Shown here: piece by piece, positions 1 to 6,572 of the stretch | Numbering within the stretch: the stretch's first letter is position 1 | Layout: each line of letters opens with the position of its first letter | DNA from: Acidobacteriaceae bacterium | GTDB taxonomy: Bacteria; Acidobacteriota; Terriglobia; Terriglobales; Acidobacteriaceae | Length of the DNA stretch: 8,220 nucleotides | Assembly: GCA_003156235.1 (NCBI GenBank) | Contig: PMGP01000397.1 | Location: forward strand, 6,717-14,936 | Reading direction: 5' to 3' | Program-made: the position numbers and the translations under genes | Notes under the pieces: generated by a model | What the model was told of the DNA's origin: nothing | Databases searched by the model: none | What the model saw: only the letters and a program-made list of their open reading frames with translations

Positions 1-32
1 CTAAAGCCCAACATCTTTTTTGTGGATCTTCC

Positions 33-52
33 GGCACGACTAAAGTCGTGCC
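33..52. repeat. REP-like palindrome
   Basis: GGCACGACT and AGTCGTGCC form a perfect 9-base inverted repeat around AA, downstream of the TPR-CHAT stop codon. No T-run follows on either strand, so it is not a standard intrinsic terminator. Its form is that of a repetitive extragenic palindrome, possibly present in many copies in the genome. Confidence 0.6.
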
Positions 53-120
53 CTGACGCTTATTGCGACAACGAATGAGTTTTTCCGTAACCTGTAAAGT
101 CGTGCCCTGACGCTTCTTGC
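41..120. repeat. 26-base direct repeat, two copies 54 bases apart
   Basis: Bases 41-66 and 95-120 agree at 25 of 26 positions; both begin TAAAGTCGTGCCCTGACGCT. The first copy includes the right arm of the palindrome at 33-52; the second has the right arm without its left arm. This is a full plus a half REP-like unit. The rest of 1-183 holds no gene that I can see. Confidence 0.75.
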
Positions 121-183
121 TTTGCTTTTGAATTTTGCAAGTGGCTCAGGCGTGCTGCTCAAGCGCATACAGGAAGCTGGCGC

Positions 184-3100
184 CTACCTCCAATTCCCCA
201 TCAGCACAAATGGCGCCCAGTAGTAGGGATGCGCGTATCCGGCAGGAGCCGGACTCGCGGGTTTGCTCCTGGAAGCTCCCCTGTCGCTGCCATCGCCTTG
301 TGCCCTCGCATTGCCGAGCAGCAGATCGAGCTGCGCCTGCCGCAAGGCTTCCACCTTGGTCACTTTTCCCGCGCCCACCACCCATCGCTTATAGAAGTCG
401 CCCATCAGTTGGCCGGTGCTGGCGTCGTCAACCTCCCACAGCGACGAAATCACCGCCTTTGCCCCCTTGAGTTGCGCGGTCGTGCCCAGTCCATCCACCT
501 CTCGCCCATTGGCTGCGCTGCCGCTCATCCCGGTCTCGCAGGCCGAGAGCGTCAGCAGGTCCGTTTTGGAAAGTGAAAGGTTCACGTCGTCGCGAAAGTC
601 ATCTACGGTCAAATGAAAAGAATTGCCGTCCTTGCCCGCCATCAGCAGATAGCTTTTGCTGGCGTCTCCGGCAGGGCTATACACAAAATGGCTGGCAATA
701 TGCACCACCATGGGATGCCCGCCCAGTTGGTCCTCCATCGCCTTCTCGGTAAACTGCCCATTCAGAAGGATGGTCCCCGCCAATGCGCCGTTTGCCCCCT
801 GAATCCTCGCGCCCTTCACCACGTCGTCCAGCTCGCCCGCTACCGCCGGCAGCGCAGGCAATTCCTTCTCATACTTCTGCGAGATCCCCATCGCCGCCAT
901 GCTCATGTTGCTCAAATTCGGCTGGTCGGCCAAGTGCGCAATGCTCGCCGGAGTAATCGCCACCGTGTTGTAGTTCTCCACCATGTACTGCTTTCCGTCG
1001 TAGAGCGCGGCCATCGGCAGATAGCGCAGCACACCGTCCAGCGACCATACCAGCGTCTCGGCCTTCGCCTGGTCCAGATCCGCCTTCACCGGCCCAATCA
1101 GGATCTTGTACAACTCCTGCGCCAGCGGTTTTGGGTCCAGACCCGGCTTGCGCAACACCTGTTGGAAGGCCGCGACCTTCTTGTCCAGCTCGACCTCCGA
1201 AATTGCGGACTCCCGCACCACCGCGGGCACGTCCTCCGATCCGGCAATCACAATGATGCTGGTTCGATCCGTGCTTACCACCGTATACAGCGCTACCGTA
1301 TGCGGCATCTCCGCAATGATCTGCTTCAAATCGCTGACAGGACCCTTCACATCTCTTACCTGATTGTTCGCGCTGGTGGTCTTTCCAAAAAGCCCATAAA
1401 GCCGCGAGTAGAAAACGTCCAGCCCCTTGCTGGCCTGCGCCAACTGGTCAGACAACTCCTTGAACTGCTTCTCCTGCTCCGCTGTGCGCGCCGTATTCTT
1501 CTTCAACTCCGCCCACTGCGCGCCCGCCGAAACAAGCGCCGTGGTGGACTTCTGATAATCCTCCTCCGCTTGCTTCTCCGCCGGAGTGATCGCCAGCGGG
1601 CTCAGCGGGGCCGCCGCCTCCCCGCCAAGATAATCCGAGTACTCCTGCTGTTTCTCCAAATTCAGCACCTGCTCGGCCTCGGGCAACCGCCCCTGCGCAA
1701 TCAGCAGGTCCGCCAGAGCGCGATAGTAGCTCTTGTATGAAGTCAGAAAGCTATTCTGCAGATCCTCATCCAGTCCCTGAATATTCCCGCGCACCTGCTG
1801 CAGCAGATTGATCGCCTGCTTGCCGTAGAAGACGGCAAGGCCCGGCTGCGAGGCCTTTTGATTTTCCATCAGCAGGATAAGAATCTTCGATTCAAGAAGT
1901 GGATCGTTGACAATGGCAGCCAGCGCCAGCGCCTGGTTGTAGTTCTCCAGCGCGCTCTTCTGATCCCCCAGCTTGGCGTTCATATTGCCGACGTTTTTGA
2001 GCGTGTTCGCCTCACCGCGGCGGTAATTCCTTTGCTGAAAGATCGGCAGCGCCTGGTTGTAATAATCGAGCGCCTTCTGATACTCCCCAAGATTGGCGTA
2101 GACTGCGCCAATGTTGTTCAGCGCCTTGGCCTGGCCGAGGCCGGAATCTATTTGGCGATAGATTTGCAGTGCCTGGTTATCATAATCCAGCGATTTCTGG
2201 CTCTCCCGGCGTCCGAGGTAGACAAGGCCAATGTTGATCAATATCCCGGCTTCGCCAGGACGGTTATTCATCTGGCGATCCATCGACAAAGCCTGGTTGA
2301 AATAATCGAGCGCCCTCTGCCCCTGTGCAAGATCGTAGTAGACTTGTCCGATGCCGTTCAGCGTAACGGCCTCGCCAGCGCGGTAGTTGATTTCGATTTG
2401 AATAGGCAGCGCCTGATTGAAATACTCCAGCGCTCTCTGCTTCTCGCCAAGATCGGAATAGGCTTGACCGATGGCGCTCAGCGTGGCGGCCTGGCCGGCG
2501 CGGGCACGCAGATCTTTAGTGATCAACAGCGCCTGATTGTAATACTCCAGCGCCTTCTGCCTCTCTCCAAGCTCGTGGTAGGCGCCGCCGATGTTGTTGA
2601 GCGTCGCGAACTCGCGACGGCGGTCGCCTGCTTTGCGTTCAATCGGCAGCGCCTGGTTGAAATACTCCAGCGCCCTCTGCTTCTCTCCCAGATAGGAATA
2701 GACATTGCCGATCCCGTTCAGCGCGGCGGCTTGGGCAGGCTCGTCCCCTGAAGCCGTGGCCAGATCCAGCGCCTGCTGAAAGGGCTCCAAGGCCTTCTCG
2801 TTCTGCAACTGGCCGCGGTAGCATCTAGCGACGCCGATCAGCGCCCCCGCCTGCCTGATGTCATCGTTCGCGGAGCGGGCCAGCGCCAGAGCCTGGTTGT
2901 AGCTGCCCATTGCCCTCTGGAAATCTGAAGCGTTAAAGTACGCTTCGCCAATTTCGTTCAGCGTCTTCGCCTCGGCCTTCGCATCGCCAGTCGCAACTGC
3001 CGCTTTCAGCGCATCTTCGAGCTTGTCCAACTGTGCCTGCGCGGCGACCGGCAGTTGTACGCTCGAAGGCTGGGGGCTCGCCTCCTGATCGTTCAACTTT

Positions 3101-3210
3101 TGGGACGGGTCCTCCTGGCCGTTCAGCAAGAAGGGCAGAAGCAGACAGCCAGCCATCACCAGCAGAAGACCAGCGGCAGACAATCGGGAATTGGCGCAGG
3201 CGCTGAACAT
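184..3210 (-). CDS. Exported TPR-CHAT protein (caspase-like peptidase)
   Basis: Encodes 1008 residues. An N-terminal hydrophobic segment (about residues 10-29) is a signal peptide or signal anchor; a Met-Ala-Gly-Cys stretch inside it is a poor lipobox. Nine 40-residue TPR units follow (about 79-438), then degenerate helical repeats, a charged helical segment (about 540-605) and a C-terminal CHAT domain (about 639-1008). The CHAT dyad is visible: His841 in HIASH and Cys891 in LSACETG. The domain ends with the usual YYWAPFVLMG motif, so the gene looks full length. CHAT domains are cysteine peptidases related to caspases and separases; TPRs bind protein partners, so a TPR-gated protease is the family expectation. 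I chose the ATG at 3210 because GGGAGGA lies 7 bases upstream and a signal sequence follows directly. A GTG at 3351 would add 47 non-signal residues and overlap the preceding gene. The substrate is unknown. Confidence 0.9.
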   Translation of the reverse strand: MFSACANSRLSAAGLLLVMAGCLLLPFLLNGQEDPSQKLNDQEASPQPSSVQLPVAAQAQLDKLEDALKAAVATGDAKAEAKTLNEIGEAYFNASDFQRAMGSYNQALALARSANDDIRQAGALIGVARCYRGQLQNEKALEPFQQALDLATASGDEPAQAAALNGIGNVYSYLGEKQRALEYFNQALPIERKAGDRRREFATLNNIGGAYHELGERQKALEYYNQALLITKDLRARAGQAATLSAIGQAYSDLGEKQRALEYFNQALPIQIEINYRAGEAVTLNGIGQVYYDLAQGQRALDYFNQALSMDRQMNNRPGEAGILINIGLVYLGRRESQKSLDYDNQALQIYRQIDSGLGQAKALNNIGAVYANLGEYQKALDYYNQALPIFQQRNYRRGEANTLKNVGNMNAKLGDQKSALENYNQALALAAIVNDPLLESKILILLMENQKASQPGLAVFYGKQAINLLQQVRGNIQGLDEDLQNSFLTSYKSYYRALADLLIAQGRLPEAEQVLNLEKQQEYSDYLGGEAAAPLSPLAITPAEKQAEEDYQKSTTALVSAGAQWAELKKNTARTAEQEKQFKELSDQLAQASKGLDVFYSRLYGLFGKTTSANNQVRDVKGPVSDLKQIIAEMPHTVALYTVVSTDRTSIIVIAGSEDVPAVVRESAISEVELDKKVAAFQQVLRKPGLDPKPLAQELYKILIGPVKADLDQAKAETLVWSLDGVLRYLPMAALYDGKQYMVENYNTVAITPASIAHLADQPNLSNMSMAAMGISQKYEKELPALPAVAGELDDVVKGARIQGANGALAGTILLNGQFTEKAMEDQLGGHPMVVHIASHFVYSPAGDASKSYLLMAGKDGNSFHLTVDDFRDDVNLSLSKTDLLTLSACETGMSGSAANGREVDGLGTTAQLKGAKAVISSLWEVDDASTGQLMGDFYKRWVVGAGKVTKVEALRQAQLDLLLGNARAQGDGSDRGASRSKPASPAPAGYAHPYYWAPFVLMGNWR
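1897..2976 (-). repeat. Nine tandem 120-base TPR-coding repeats
   Basis: Nine units of exactly 40 codons with no length variation make up the TPR superhelix of the CHAT protein. The typical unit pattern is NNIGxxYxxLGExQKALxYYNQALPI. Units 3 and 5 share an identical 17-residue core, and 54 of 60 bases match between 2401-2460 and 2641-2700. Units 1, 2 and 7 are the most diverged. The strict period suggests growth by tandem duplication or gene conversion. Confidence 0.93.
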
Positions 3211-3217
3211 TCGGCAT

Positions 3218-3224
3218 TCCTCCC
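3218..3224 (-). promoter_or_regulatory. Shine-Dalgarno sequence fixing the TPR-CHAT start
   Basis: GGGAGGA on the minus strand lies 7 bases before the ATG at 3210. It is the strongest ribosome site near this gene's 5' end, and it rules in the ATG that exposes a signal peptide over the upstream GTG at 3351. Confidence 0.8.
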
Positions 3225-3273
3225 ATTGCAGCAAGGCCGGAAACACGCCGCCATTTTTTTGCGGGCCTGCATT

Positions 3274-3294
3274 CAGGGGGCAATACGCCCCCTG
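3274..3294. other. GC-rich intergenic hairpin between genes 4 and 5
   Basis: CAGGGGGC and GCCCCCTG form a perfect 8-base inverted repeat around a 5-base loop, in the 118-base gap before the TPR-CHAT gene. No T-run follows it on the minus strand (an A-run does, at 3254-3260), so it does not read as an intrinsic terminator. It could be an mRNA processing or stability element separating expression of the last gene from the rest; that role is inference. Confidence 0.55.
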
Positions 3295-3328
3295 CTCCCT
3301 CCGCCGCAGTTCGTGGGCCTGATGCGCT

Positions 3329-4096
3329 TTATTGGCCGGCTTGACTGACACTCACAATGCCGCATTTCACATTGGCCAGATACGGTGCGATCGCTCCCAT
3401 CTGAAATGGACCATAGGTGGCTGTGGCCTGGGGCTGAACGGGCCCGTGCAGCGTGGTTTGCTGTTGCGAGAGAACGGCGCCGTTGGCAGCGAACTGGATG
3501 CACTCCAGAGTCGCGGATTGAACAACGACATTCGCCTTATTCGTCCATCGCACCTGCGAGACCTGAACAAATCCGTTCATGGCGTCCCATCGGCCGCCGA
3601 ACATCTGCAGCCTCACCAGCGCCGCGTCGTTTCCCGACTGTCCCGGATTGCCCGGCTGCTGTTCCGGATACCCTCCCGGCTGGTTCGGAACTCCAGGCTG
3701 GCCCTGAACTGGCTGCTGGCCCGGAGTTCCCGGCTGCTGCTGGCCCGGAGCTCCCGGCTGCTGCTGCGCCGGAGTCGGAGGATTGCGCTGCGAGTAGTAG
3801 TAACTCCCGCCCAAGATGGCCAAAACTATGATCACCGTCCACAACTTTCCCCCACCTTTGGCAGGGGCCGGCTGCGGCATGCCCACGACGACCGGAATCG
3901 GTCCATGCGCCGCAAAGGGGCTTGGAACGCCCATCGGCTGAACCGGCGGCGCAACCGGTCTGGGCGGAACAGGTGTGGGTGGGGCCGCGGCAGGGGCCGC
4001 TGTTGACGCTGCCTGCGCTGTAACATCCGCTCCGCAAGCCACGCAGAAGCGTTCATCGCCTTGCAACTGAGCACCGCATTTGCCGCAGAATTTCAT
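3329..4096 (-). CDS. Zinc-ribbon single-pass membrane protein with Pro/Gly/Gln linker
   Basis: Encodes 255 residues in four parts. Residues 1-22 are a zinc ribbon with Cys4, Cys7, Cys18 and Cys21 (CGKCG...CVACG). Residues 23-82 are Ala/Pro-rich. One transmembrane helix spans about 85-101, with Lys80 and Lys84 before it, favouring a cytoplasmic N-terminus. Residues 105-153 are a Pro/Gly/Gln-rich linker. Residues 158-255 form a small domain with alternating hydrophobic residues, Cys199 and Cys245. Its pattern (a Cys after the second strand, a Gly-Pro turn near residue 218, a late Cys-Gly-Ile) resembles FxLYD-type beta-sandwich domains, but that match is by eye only. The ATG at 4096 has AAGGAG 11 bases upstream, a rather long spacing. 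The gene lies 90 bases after PrsW and 118 before TPR-CHAT. Its layout suits a membrane sensor, scaffold or PrsW substrate; the exact function is not recognised. Confidence 0.85.
   Translation of the reverse strand: MKFCGKCGAQLQGDERFCVACGADVTAQAASTAAPAAAPPTPVPPRPVAPPVQPMGVPSPFAAHGPIPVVVGMPQPAPAKGGGKLWTVIIVLAILGGSYYYSQRNPPTPAQQQPGAPGQQQPGTPGQQPVQGQPGVPNQPGGYPEQQPGNPGQSGNDAALVRLQMFGGRWDAMNGFVQVSQVRWTNKANVVVQSATLECIQFAANGAVLSQQQTTLHGPVQPQATATYGPFQMGAIAPYLANVKCGIVSVSQAGQ
3711..3776 (-). repeat. Short tandem repeats coding the PGQQQ linker
   Basis: About three copies of a roughly 24-base unit encode PGxPGQQQ-type peptide in the linker of the zinc-ribbon membrane protein (around residues 107-128). 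The shared core reads GGCCCGGAG, then T or C, then TCCCGGCTGCTG on the plus strand. Such a tract can expand or contract by slippage, changing the reach of the external domain. Confidence 0.7.
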
Positions 4097-4186
4097 ATCT
4101 TCTCAATCTCCTTGCAATCCTGATGAATGTTGACCTCGCTCGCGGCGGAAAAACTCCCGCATCCGGCAAAGTTTTGCTGTTTCTCG

Positions 4187-5503
4187 TCAGACCACCGCCG
4201 CATCCGGCGATAGAATTCCAGCTTCAACGTTGGCCAACGTGCTTTGCAATTGCATCTTCTGCTCTTGCTGCACCTGGCGCAACCCCTGCTGCACGAGCAT
4301 GAACACGACATACCAGGTGATCAGCCCGGTAAGAATCTGGTTGCCGCTAAAGGGCAACTGCCAGGGAGCGTCCCAGATGGCGTGCATGACCACGGGAATG
4401 GCAAGCGCCTTCAGAAAGCGCGAGTCCATCAGCATCGCCGGGCTGAACGGCTTGTCCAGCTTCACGCGCCAGAATGCGCCCGCCGACACCGCCGTCCACG
4501 CCACGTGCCCCAGCGGCGCCTCAATTCCGCGCAAGCGCAGAATCTGCAGCATGGCCGCCACGCCCTGATGCGTCGCGGTAGCCATCACCTGTTGCGACGT
4601 GGAACCGCCCTGGACCAGGCCCTGGATCAATCCGGGGAGCAAAGCCACGTTGAGTGCGTAACCGGCAGTCTCAAAAGCCGCGAAGCCCGCGCCCACCGTT
4701 GCTCCAAACAAGATGCCGTTCAGCATGTATTTGTAACGGATGCTGCGCATCAGCAGCACCACCGTCAGCAACTTCGCCACTTCCTCAACGATGCCCGCTT
4801 CCATCTCCGAAACCTGGAAGATAGGCAGTGCATAGCCGAGCAGCGCAACGCCCAGCGAAACCACGGCACCCATCAGAAACAGCTTGCTGATGACGTGAAT
4901 GGAGACGTTGCGCGGGGTGTTCAGTTCGAAGAACATGGTCAGCGTCGCCAGTGGAACCACGAACGCTCCCAGAAACATCATGCCGGGGACGCAGTTGGCG
5001 TTGCCGGTCTGCATGAACATGAAGGTCAGCACCACGTAAGCAACCACCATCAGGGCCAGCAGGCGGAAGAAGAGCCAAGGCTTCGGCCAGCCGGTCTCGA
5101 TCAGCTCAATCGGCGGGGTGGTCTTGGAGGTTCCGACCAGGATGTAATCCTCGACGTCCGCGGCGCTGCGGCGCTTGAAAACCTCGGAAAACATCTCCTT
5201 GAGGCTGAACCCCTCCAGGCTCTCGGTGGAGGCCAGACTCTGAATGCGCACTCTCAGGCCGTGCAGCAGATTGTTCTGCTGAGCCTTGTGCGCCAGTACC
5301 GCCGCTTCCTGACTGACGTAATAAATTGGCTGGTAAGCGCCCTGCGGCAAGCCTGGAGAAGGAGGGACATACTGATAGGCCGCGGGTGGAACGGCTGGCG
5401 CGGTTGGCGCGGGCGCGTTGCCCGAAGCTCCCACAGCCGCTCCGCAACTTTTGCAGAATTTATTATCCGGCAATAACGCTGTTCCACAGCGTGCGCAAAA
5501 CAT
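4187..5503 (-). CDS. Zinc-ribbon PrsW-family (M82) intramembrane metallopeptidase
   Basis: Encodes 438 residues. A zinc ribbon at 3-20 (CARCG...CKSCG) is followed by a Pro/Ala linker to about 60, then a soluble segment (about 64-142) that I do not recognise, ending in WPKPWLFFR. Seven to eight hydrophobic segments run from about 143 to 405. PrsW motifs are intact: EExxK (Glu240, Glu241, Lys244), GFAAFE (Glu278), GHVAWT (His333) and HAIWD (His374). Family members cut transmembrane proteins; Bacillus subtilis PrsW starts release of a sigma factor from anti-sigma RsiW. No sigma/anti-sigma pair is in this window, so the substrate may be a neighbour such as the 3329-4096 protein, or lie elsewhere. 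The ATG at 5503 has GGAGG 6 bases upstream. The C-terminal tail (about 406-438) is Gln-rich and soluble. The zinc ribbon and soluble segment are additions to the minimal PrsW fold. Confidence 0.9.
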   Translation of the reverse strand: MFCARCGTALLPDNKFCKSCGAAVGASGNAPAPTAPAVPPAAYQYVPPSPGLPQGAYQPIYYVSQEAAVLAHKAQQNNLLHGLRVRIQSLASTESLEGFSLKEMFSEVFKRRSAADVEDYILVGTSKTTPPIELIETGWPKPWLFFRLLALMVVAYVVLTFMFMQTGNANCVPGMMFLGAFVVPLATLTMFFELNTPRNVSIHVISKLFLMGAVVSLGVALLGYALPIFQVSEMEAGIVEEVAKLLTVVLLMRSIRYKYMLNGILFGATVGAGFAAFETAGYALNVALLPGLIQGLVQGGSTSQQVMATATHQGVAAMLQILRLRGIEAPLGHVAWTAVSAGAFWRVKLDKPFSPAMLMDSRFLKALAIPVVMHAIWDAPWQLPFSGNQILTGLITWYVVFMLVQQGLRQVQQEQKMQLQSTLANVEAGILSPDAAVV

Positions 5504-5591
5504 AGGAACCCTCCGGTCCTGAGTGTTGGGAATCTTCTGGAAGATAACACCTGGCTATCGGTGAAGTAAAGGTGGAATTCTCGCCGAGAGC

Positions 5592-6569
5592 CTAGGTCGA
5601 CGAATCGTCGTCAACCGACGGAGCAGAATCATCGACCGGGGCAGAATCCTCTACGGGGGTGTCGTCAACCGGCGTCTCCTCCGCGGCGGCCGAGGAGTCG
5701 TCCTGTGGGCCCAACGCATCGCCGTATTCGCCCGCTTCGCCGTGATCGTCGGCATTCTCCTGTGCGTTGTCAGCGGCCGCGGCGTACATCTGCTCATCGG
5801 CTGCATCGTTCGCCGGATTCCCGGTAGGATCATTGGCGTAACTCTGGGCGGTCTGCGCGTCCTCGTTGGCGGTCTGCTGGTCCCAATTGGCCCAGCTCTC
5901 GTTTTGCGCCGCCTCCCAGGTCTCGTTGGTGTTGTCGGGGCCTCCTGCATTGGCCACGTCCTGCGAGGCCGAATAGGCTTGCTGGGCATCATCCTGCGCA
6001 GTTGCGTAGTCGCCTGAGGCGGCGGCCTGTCCCTCCGACTGCTCGTCTTGCTGGAGATTTTGCTGGGCGTCATTCAAGGCGCCACTTTGGGCGTCAGGGT
6101 CGGTTGTGTCGGTGGAGGATTGAGTTGTGGCGTCGGGATCGGAGCCGGCGACTCCAGTCGTCGGATCGTCGGAGCCGGTCGCGGGCGAATCCGTGGGATC
6201 GGGCGTTGTCGATGTCTCTCCGGTCTCCGGAGAATCGGTGGCCGGTTCCAACCCGCCTTCCGGTCCCGTGTCGGCCGCCGGTGTCGTGCTTCCATCCGCG
6301 GGATCAGTCGCCGTTCCCTCGCCTCCGGTTGCAGAGGAATCCACGGCGGGTTCTACCACAAAAACTTCTTCCACCACCCCTTCCGGAGCCGGGTCGGTTG
6401 AATCGTGGCTCCCGAAAGGATCGAGAATGGCATCAAAAACCTCGACTACAACCGGTTCGGACTCGGCAGGGGTCGAGGCTTCCGCCGGGTTCGCGGCCGG
6501 TGTGCTGCTGGATCCCTCCGGCATCACCACCACAACTTCATTGACCTCATTGCTGCTATCGCTTGGCAT
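5592..6569 (-). CDS. Extremely acidic, disordered protein without Lys, Arg or Cys
   Basis: Encodes 325 residues. I count 45 Asp and 29 Glu (about 23% acidic), no Lys, no Arg, no Cys and only two His, so its net charge is near -74. There is no signal peptide or transmembrane segment, so it should be cytoplasmic. Residues 1-80 alternate short Val-rich strands (VVVV, VVVEVF, VVEEVFVV) with Ser/Thr/Pro; 80-160 are Thr/Asp/Pro/Gly-rich; 163-280 are Ala/Gln/Asn/Asp-rich and probably partly helical, with Trp-containing ETWEAAQNESWANWD; 295-325 repeat VDDTP/VEDSAP/VDDSAP. The ATG at 6569 has GAGGA 6 bases upstream and lies 3 bases after the stop of the M48-like gene, so translation is probably coupled. 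I know no family for it. It could be a polyanionic chaperone, nucleic-acid mimic, cation buffer or a protease's regulatory partner; none is shown. Confidence 0.82.
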   Translation of the reverse strand: MPSDSSNEVNEVVVVMPEGSSSTPAANPAEASTPAESEPVVVEVFDAILDPFGSHDSTDPAPEGVVEEVFVVEPAVDSSATGGEGTATDPADGSTTPAADTGPEGGLEPATDSPETGETSTTPDPTDSPATGSDDPTTGVAGSDPDATTQSSTDTTDPDAQSGALNDAQQNLQQDEQSEGQAAASGDYATAQDDAQQAYSASQDVANAGGPDNTNETWEAAQNESWANWDQQTANEDAQTAQSYANDPTGNPANDAADEQMYAAAADNAQENADDHGEAGEYGDALGPQDDSSAAAEETPVDDTPVEDSAPVDDSAPSVDDDSST

Positions 6570-6572
6570 GGC

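Noticed and set aside
33..52. Palindrome as intrinsic terminator of the operon
   Set aside because: No T-run follows the stem on the minus strand, where a terminator for this operon would need one.
613..1740. Long plus-strand open frame opposite the CHAT gene
   Set aside because: It lies antisense to clear TPR/CHAT coding sequence, is rich in Arg/Leu/His as expected of a G+C-rich shadow frame, and shows no domain.
1858..2751. Plus-strand open frame of 297 codons with apparent repeats
   Set aside because: Its repetition mirrors the 120-base TPR repeats on the other strand; no independent coding signal.
1897..2976. The regular repeats as a CRISPR array
   Set aside because: The 120-base period is coding, in frame, and matches the 40-residue TPR pattern; there are no unique spacers between identical repeats.
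3211..3351. GTG start at 3351 for the TPR-CHAT gene
   Set aside because: It would overlap the preceding gene and bury the signal segment 47 residues in; the ATG at 3210 has GGGAGGA correctly spaced.
4097..4186. CCGCATCCGGC direct repeat around the PrsW stop codon (near 4158 and 4198) as a regulatory repeat
   Set aside because: One copy lies in the gene's 3' end and one in the gap; 11 bases, no dyad and no further copies, so chance is a fair explanation.
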